A stretch of 10,888 nt of DNA, from positions 1 to 10,888 of the forward strand of contig JALSRY010000478.1 of assembly GCA_026984555.1 (NCBI GenBank), given 5' to 3'. Made by a program: the position numbers and the translations under genes. Below the pieces are notes generated by a model. That model searched no databases, was not told the origin of the DNA, and worked only from the letters and a program-made list of their open reading frames with translations. Source of the stretch: Phycisphaerae bacterium (GTDB taxonomy: Bacteria; Planctomycetota; Phycisphaerae; UBA1845; Fen-1342). This document shows, in pieces, positions 7,568 to 10,888 of this stretch. How positions within the stretch are numbered: position 1 is the first letter of the stretch; every line of letters starts with the position of its first letter.

Positions 7568-8353
7568 TCATAGCAGAGCCTTGGCACACATCAGGGCCGC
7601 GACGGCAAACAAGAAGAAACCAAATCCCTTCTTGAGTTTCTTCTTGTCGATCCCAACGGAAAAACGCGCGCCGATCTGCCCGCCGGCGAACACCGCCACC
7701 GCGAGGATCAGCGACATCCTCCAGTCCCAGTGCCCCGAGGCGACGTGACCGGCGAAGCCGCCGGCGGCGGTGAGACCGACCATGAACGCGCTCGATCCGA
7801 CCGCGATTTCCATCGGGATGCCGAACAGCAGCACCATCATCGGAACCTTGAGAATCCCGCCACCCACACCAACCAACCCGCTGAGCGCCCCGGCCAGGAA
7901 CGAAATGGGCAGCGCAATCGCGAGATTGACACAGTATTCCCGCTCGCCGAGCCGACGACGCCACCCGAAAAAGCTGCTGCGGGCGGGGCAGTCGTGGTTC
8001 ATCTTGAAATCGCGCACCATGAACACCGCGGCGAACGCGACCACGCCGGCGAAGAGGACCATCAGGAAGGAGCCGGTAAAGCGTTCGGAGGCCAACCCGC
8101 CGACCAGTCCACCCAGCGCCGTGACACTCTCCAGGGTGATCGCCAAGGGCCAATCGACGCGTTTGGCCTTGCGGAACACGATCGTCGCCGAAAGCGACAT
8201 CGTCATGATGAGAAACAGGCTCGTCGCCGCCGCGGTGTGAAACCCGATCCCGGCCCAGACCTGGATCGGCGTGTAGAGTACGCCGCCGCCCTGGCCGAGC
8301 ATGGAGAAGACGATCGCGACGAGGAACATCAAGCCGGCGAGCAAGTAGATCAT
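7568..8353 (-). CDS. TauE/SafE (TSUP) family anion exporter
   Basis: This 261-residue membrane protein has the two-repeat TSUP architecture. Repeat one has SMLGQGGGVLYTP (17-29), and repeat two has GLVGVGGGILKVP (159-171). Both are the glycine-rich re-entrant signatures of the family, which exports sulfite, sulfoacetate and related sulfur anions. A central hydrophilic loop (about 114-140) is rich in Arg and carries Cys122, with Cys141 at the start of the following segment. The ATG at 8351-8353 is preceded by an in-frame TAA two codons upstream, so it cannot start earlier. The ribosome site is weak (GGGA). It lies between the FmdE-like gene and the exported thioredoxin, which suggests a sulfur-containing or metalloid oxyanion substrate. 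The substrate is inferred from family and context only. Confidence 0.92.
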   Translation of the reverse strand: MIYLLAGLMFLVAIVFSMLGQGGGVLYTPIQVWAGIGFHTAAATSLFLIMTMSLSATIVFRKAKRVDWPLAITLESVTALGGLVGGLASERFTGSFLMVLFAGVVAFAAVFMVRDFKMNHDCPARSSFFGWRRRLGEREYCVNLAIALPISFLAGALSGLVGVGGGILKVPMMVLLFGIPMEIAVGSSAFMVGLTAAGGFAGHVASGHWDWRMSLILAVAVFAGGQIGARFSVGIDKKKLKKGFGFFLFAVAALMCAKALL

Positions 8354-8546
8354 GCGTTATCCCGCAGTCACCCGCGTCGCGCAGGACGCCGGGAAGAAAC
8401 CAAGAGGCCGCCGGCGGCGCCACCCGAGCAAGAAACCCGCGCCGGCACCGGCCATGCCGAACACGCGCCCGCCGTCGTGGGCGATCGTTTCGTCAACGGC
8501 TGCTTGCCGGCCGCCGCGGGCCGGCTCCCTCGCGCGCCTCGCCGCC
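8354..8546. other. 193-base spacer between the FmdE-like and TSUP genes
   Basis: This is the largest gap inside the cluster. Several frames are open across it simply because of GC content. One minus-strand frame ends with TAA at 8357-8359, six bases before the TSUP ATG. Its last 33 or so codons read as a small Gly/Ala-rich then Arg-rich peptide (MAGAGAGFLLGWRRRR...). No ribosome site precedes that ATG, and I recognise no family, so I do not call a gene. I see no T-tract terminator or clear promoter. Confidence 0.4.
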
Positions 8547-9161
8547 TCACGCCCCGGCCGCCTGCTCCCGGCACGGAATGCACACCTTCTTGTCGCCGAG
8601 GATGCGCCCGTAGGGCTCGACCACCATCTCGCCGCAGACTTCGCACACGAAACTGTCGAACGAATGGGCCGGCTCGGTCCAAGCGTACTCGAACACCTCG
8701 CCGATGTTGAGCATCTGATCTTCGGGCGTGTTGAGAACCCGTTCAACCAGCGGGGCGACGACCTCTTCGGGAACCTGCGAGGCGGGCACGCCCTTCATGC
8801 GATATTTCTGGAAAAAATCGGTCTGCTTGTTGGCGGCCATCGCCTCGGCCTTGGGAGCGACGCGGACCGCCCTGCCGCTCTTCTTGTCGATCAGCGTCAG
8901 CCCCCACTTGCCGTAGTGCAGCTTCCGAATGTTGCCCTTGCCGAATGTGCAGCCCGTGATCATCTGCACGCCGTCGGCGAAGCACGTCGCGCAGTGGGCC
9001 TCGCCGATCTCGACCAGGGCCATGAGCTGTCCATCCCGGGCACGCTCGACACCAAGCTTGTTCATGGCGGCCGCCCCCACGCGCAACCCCATCGGCATCG
9101 CCGGGCAGCGATGACCGTGCAGCGTCAAGCCCGCTTCGAAATAGCCCTGGGGGTTTATCAT
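8547..9161 (-). CDS. FmdE-family zinc protein with C-terminal zinc ribbon
   Basis: This 204-residue protein belongs to the family named after formylmethanofuran dehydrogenase subunit E. The FmdE domain spans about residues 5-150. It has the hallmark HGHRCPAMPMG (His17, Cys19), then HCATC (Cys57, Cys60) followed by Asp63, and ITGCTFGKGN (Cys71, Lys75). The C-terminus is a treble-clef or TraR-like zinc ribbon, with CEVC at 173-176 and CIPC at 194-197. This fused layout is known in bacterial FmdE proteins. No other methanofuran-pathway gene is visible, so a role in C1 metabolism is not supported. Members are often found beside redox and metal genes, with unclear function. AGGAGA seven bases before the ATG overlaps the stop of the small thioredoxin gene, 11 bases away, so it is firmly in the operon. 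Confidence 0.9.
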   Translation of the reverse strand: MINPQGYFEAGLTLHGHRCPAMPMGLRVGAAAMNKLGVERARDGQLMALVEIGEAHCATCFADGVQMITGCTFGKGNIRKLHYGKWGLTLIDKKSGRAVRVAPKAEAMAANKQTDFFQKYRMKGVPASQVPEEVVAPLVERVLNTPEDQMLNIGEVFEYAWTEPAHSFDSFVCEVCGEMVVEPYGRILGDKKVCIPCREQAAGA

Positions 9162-9172
9162 CCTTCAATCTC

Positions 9173-9406
9173 CTATTGCTTGAGCAATCCTTCCAGCTCG
9201 CGCTCGCTGGGCACCTTGCCACTGACCTTGACCTCCCCGTCGATCACCAGCGCGGGCGTCATCATGACACCGTAACCGGTGATACGGTTCAGATCGGTCA
9301 CATGTTCGATCTGGCACTCGATTCCGAGCTTTTCCGCGCTCGTGCGCACCGCTCGTTCGAGGGCGTTGCACTTGGCGCATCCGGTTCCCAATATCTCGAT
9401 CTTCAT
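9173..9406 (-). CDS. Small thioredoxin/glutaredoxin-like protein, CAKC (TM0996/MTH895 type)
   Basis: This 77-residue cytosolic protein has a minimal thioredoxin fold. The active site is GTGCAKCNAL (Cys10 and Cys13), and the cis-proline loop is MMTPALVIDGEV (Pro51). Length and motif fit the redox-active disulfide protein 2 group, whose members are frequently encoded directly beside CxC-motif permeases, often with ArsR regulators. A likely job is to reduce or carry substrate for the permease, or to feed electrons to CcdA. The start is set by GAGGAA at 9414-9419, seven bases before the ATG at 9404-9406. An upstream in-frame ATG at 9436 would add ten residues unlike the family and overlap the permease gene. 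It follows the permease by 22 bases and precedes the FmdE-like gene by 11. Confidence 0.92.
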   Translation of the reverse strand: MKIEILGTGCAKCNALERAVRTSAEKLGIECQIEHVTDLNRITGYGVMMTPALVIDGEVKVSGKVPSERELEGLLKQ

Positions 9407-9413
9407 CGCAGTG

Positions 9414-9419
9414 TTCCTC
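9414..9419 (-). promoter_or_regulatory. Ribosome binding site deciding the small thioredoxin start
   Basis: GAGGAA on the minus strand, seven bases before the ATG at 9406, lies in the short gap after the permease stop. It selects the MKIEILGTG start that matches the family over the longer in-frame start at 9436. Confidence 0.65.
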
Positions 9420-9428
9420 GTTACCGTC

Positions 9429-10754
9429 TTATCCAACCAGGTTTCCGTAGATCAGCCCGGTGATGGTCGCCATCACGACGACCGCCGCGCAAAACACCGT
9501 CGCCCGCCGCCAGCCCATCACCTTGTAGATCACGAGCATATTCGGCAGCGACAGTGCCGGCCCGGCCAGCAGCAGCGCCAGCGCCGGCCCCTGCGCCATC
9601 CCGTGCTCGGAGAGCGCCTGCACGATCGGGATTTCGGTCAGCGTCGCAAAATAGAACAACGCTCCCACCAGCGACGCCACCAGGTTCGAGCGCAATCCGT
9701 TGTCACCCACGAGCATGGCGACCTGCCGGTCCGGCAGCAGCGCACCGACAAAACCGACCACGAACACGCCGCCAAACAACAGCGGCACCAGCAGCTTGGC
9801 GAAATCCCAGGTGTTGCGCATCCACGCGCGCTGCTCCTCGCGGTCCGTCCAGCGCCAGACCATCAACGCCACCACCAGCCCGCACAATCCCGCCAGGTAC
9901 CAGCGCACGTGGTGAATGCGCGTGACCCAGTTCTCCCGCTGCTTGATCGAGGCGATCTCGGCCTTGGGCAGCACAAGACGCGCGCCGGCCCGCACCCCCC
10001 CGCCGGTCTCCTGCACCTGCACCATCACCTCGTCGCGGGTCTCCTCGAGCACCACGCCGCGAACCACCGTCCCATCGGTCCGGGTAACGATGGCGTTGCC
10101 GGGGTTGTACCAATCGCTGAAGACCAGAAAAGCAATCATGAATGCCAGCAACAGCGCGCTTTGCCAGCCCCGGCGCAACGACTGCGCCGTTTCGGGCATC
10201 TGCGGATTCGCAGCGGGCCCGCGTTCACGCTGTTCGCGATGGAACACGCCCGCCATGATCAGCCCGATCACGATCGCGAAGACGATCGCCCCGATCGCAC
10301 GCCACAGCCCCAGCGAAACACCCAACACGCGCGCGGTCAGGAAGATGGCCAGGATGTTGATCGCCGGCCCGGAGTACAGAAACGCCGACGCCGGCCCCAG
10401 CCCGGCACCCATCTTGTAGATGCCCGCGAACATCGGCAACACGCTGCACGAACACACCGCCAGCACCGAACCGGACACCGACGCCACACCGTAAGCCGCC
10501 ACCTTGTTCGAGCGCGGACCAAGATAGCGCATGACGGCGGCCTGCGACAGGAACGTGATGATTCCGCCGGCGATGAACAGCGCCGGCACGACACACGCGA
10601 GCGTGTGATTGCGGGCGTACCACTGGAGCAGCTTGAACGCCTCGACCACCGCCGCCTGAACCTTCGGGTCGCCCAGCGGAAGGTAATAGGCGACCACGAA
10701 GACGGCCAACATGGCGGCGAAGATTTTCCACTCGCGCGACATCACACCACCCAT
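9429..10754 (-). CDS. CxC-motif permease (DUF318/ArsP superfamily, SO_0444-like) with soluble insert
   Basis: This 441-residue inner-membrane permease belongs to the COG0701/DUF318 group, which includes ArsP (organoarsenical efflux) and SO_0444 Cu/Zn transporters. Two inverted halves are visible. The first half carries AVCSCSVLPMFAGIYKMGAG (Cys101, Cys103) and YSGPAINI (127-134). The second carries TLTEIPIVQAL (371-381) and LAGPALSLPNM (396-406). Between them, residues 213-276 form a non-membrane insert (TDGTVVRGVVLEETRDEVMV, then RLVLPKAEIASI) that looks like a small beta-barrel. The Cys-x-Cys pair is the expected thiophilic ligand site. The ATG at 10754 is the longest start; ATG at 10742 (MSREWKIF) is equally possible because neither has a strong ribosome site. 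It follows the ArsR-like gene by 69 bases. The metal or metalloid substrate is not decided by sequence. Confidence 0.9.
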   Translation of the reverse strand: MGGVMSREWKIFAAMLAVFVVAYYLPLGDPKVQAAVVEAFKLLQWYARNHTLACVVPALFIAGGIITFLSQAAVMRYLGPRSNKVAAYGVASVSGSVLAVCSCSVLPMFAGIYKMGAGLGPASAFLYSGPAINILAIFLTARVLGVSLGLWRAIGAIVFAIVIGLIMAGVFHREQRERGPAANPQMPETAQSLRRGWQSALLLAFMIAFLVFSDWYNPGNAIVTRTDGTVVRGVVLEETRDEVMVQVQETGGGVRAGARLVLPKAEIASIKQRENWVTRIHHVRWYLAGLCGLVVALMVWRWTDREEQRAWMRNTWDFAKLLVPLLFGGVFVVGFVGALLPDRQVAMLVGDNGLRSNLVASLVGALFYFATLTEIPIVQALSEHGMAQGPALALLLAGPALSLPNMLVIYKVMGWRRATVFCAAVVVMATITGLIYGNLVG

Positions 10755-10823
10755 CCCGCTGCATGCCTTTATGCGTACATCGCCATCAATGTGCCCAATG
10801 AAAAACGCCGCTCCGCCGGTGGA
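10755..10823. other. Gap between the ArsR-like gene and the permease gene
   Basis: The gap is 69 bases. On the minus strand a GC-rich stretch running into TTTTT (10801-10805) lies just after the regulator stop, but I find no matching hairpin arm, so a terminator is not supported. It holds the candidate dyad described separately. A weak -10-like CATAAA lies near the permease start. The spacing is compatible with one regulator-permease operon or with an internal promoter. Confidence 0.4.
10775..10794. promoter_or_regulatory. Candidate dyad (possible repressor operator)
   Basis: The plus strand reads GTACAT, eight bases, then ATGTGC. These are inverted arms with five of six positions complementary and the sixth a T/G. 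A shorter GCAT-N6-ATGC dyad lies at 10761-10774, next to it. ArsR-type repressors bind imperfect dyads just upstream of the genes they control, and this sits between an ArsR-like gene and the permease. Short dyads are common by chance, so this is a lead only. Confidence 0.25.
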
Positions 10824-10888
10824 TCAGCGAAGCGCCGCCTGCTGCCGCTCAAGATTCTGCCGCAAGACCGTCTCGATACAGTTCCAGA
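10824..10888 (-). CDS. ArsR-type transcriptional repressor, C-terminal end only (partial)
   Basis: Only the last 20 codons and a TGA stop at 10824-10826 are in the window. They read W-N-C-I-E-T-V-L-R-Q-N followed by LERQQAALR. An amphipathic C-terminal helix with this character, placed directly upstream of a CxC permease and small thioredoxin gene, fits the end of an ArsR/SmtB winged-helix repressor. The fragment contains one Cys that could be a ligand in such a sensor. The DNA-binding domain is outside the window, so the family assignment rests mainly on context. The other two minus-strand frames give no comparable helix. Confidence 0.5.
   Translation of the reverse strand, partial: WNCIETVLRQNLERQQAALR

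Noticed and set aside
7730..8710. 326-codon plus-strand open frame over the TSUP and FmdE genes
   Set aside because: It crosses two well-supported genes and the spacer, with His/Arg/Glu-rich shadow composition and no recognisable fold.
8547..9161. Formylmethanofuran dehydrogenase subunit E function
   Set aside because: The family name fits, but no other subunit or C1-pathway gene is present, and context is redox and efflux.
10801..10840. Intrinsic terminator after the ArsR-like gene
   Set aside because: There is a T run on the minus strand after GC-rich sequence, but no matching stem arm can be drawn.
1..10888. Mobile elements, CRISPR arrays, tRNA or rRNA genes
   Set aside because: I saw no transposase or integrase motifs, no regularly spaced direct repeats, and no tRNA-like or rRNA-like segments; almost all the sequence is accounted for by the genes listed.

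Overview
The window is GC-rich, and all recognisable genes lie on the minus strand, transcribed from right to left. I see no rRNA, tRNA, insertion sequence, CRISPR array or phage gene. The host is a Gram-negative-type (diderm) bacterium: there is an outer-membrane TolC-like factor with a lipobox, a periplasmic adaptor, and a second lipoprotein. A Pro/Ala/Thr-rich linker containing RPASQPASAP in an exported thioredoxin is a composition I associate with Planctomycetota, particularly Phycisphaerae-like genomes. This is a compositional hint, not proof. The mosaic also resembles redox and metalloid clusters of anaerobic bacteria.

In transcription order, the right edge holds the last 20 codons of what looks like an ArsR-type repressor. 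After a 69-base gap with a weak dyad come a CSC-motif ArsP/SO_0444-like permease, a very small CAKC thioredoxin (TM0996/MTH895 type), an FmdE-family zinc protein, a 193-base spacer, a TauE/SafE (TSUP) exporter, a membrane-anchored thioredoxin with a CKAC active site, and a CcdA-type electron carrier. After 93 more bases follow a tripartite pump: lipoprotein outer-membrane factor, membrane-fusion adaptor and RND transporter. The last three are tightly coupled by 1- and 4-base overlaps. After a 199-base gap, an unrelated-looking lipoprotein gene starts and runs off the left edge.

My reading, which is inference, is that this is a metalloid- or sulfur-stress operon built around thiol chemistry. 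The permease and TSUP protein would move a thiol-reactive anion or metal(loid) out of the cytoplasm. The CAKC thioredoxin would supply cytosolic electrons or bind the substrate. CcdA would pass electrons to the exported CKAC thioredoxin, keeping periplasmic cysteines reduced, and the RND/adaptor/TolC pump would clear the periplasm across the outer membrane. The substrate cannot be decided from sequence. The ArsR-like end suggests arsenic or another thiophilic metal(loid). The RND transporter lacks the usual heavy-metal (CzcA) TM4 signature, so it may be a general pump that happens to be adjacent. The most unusual points are the whole gene set, a soluble insert in the middle of the permease, an FmdE homologue outside methanogenesis, and a vicinal Cys-Cys pair in the adaptor.
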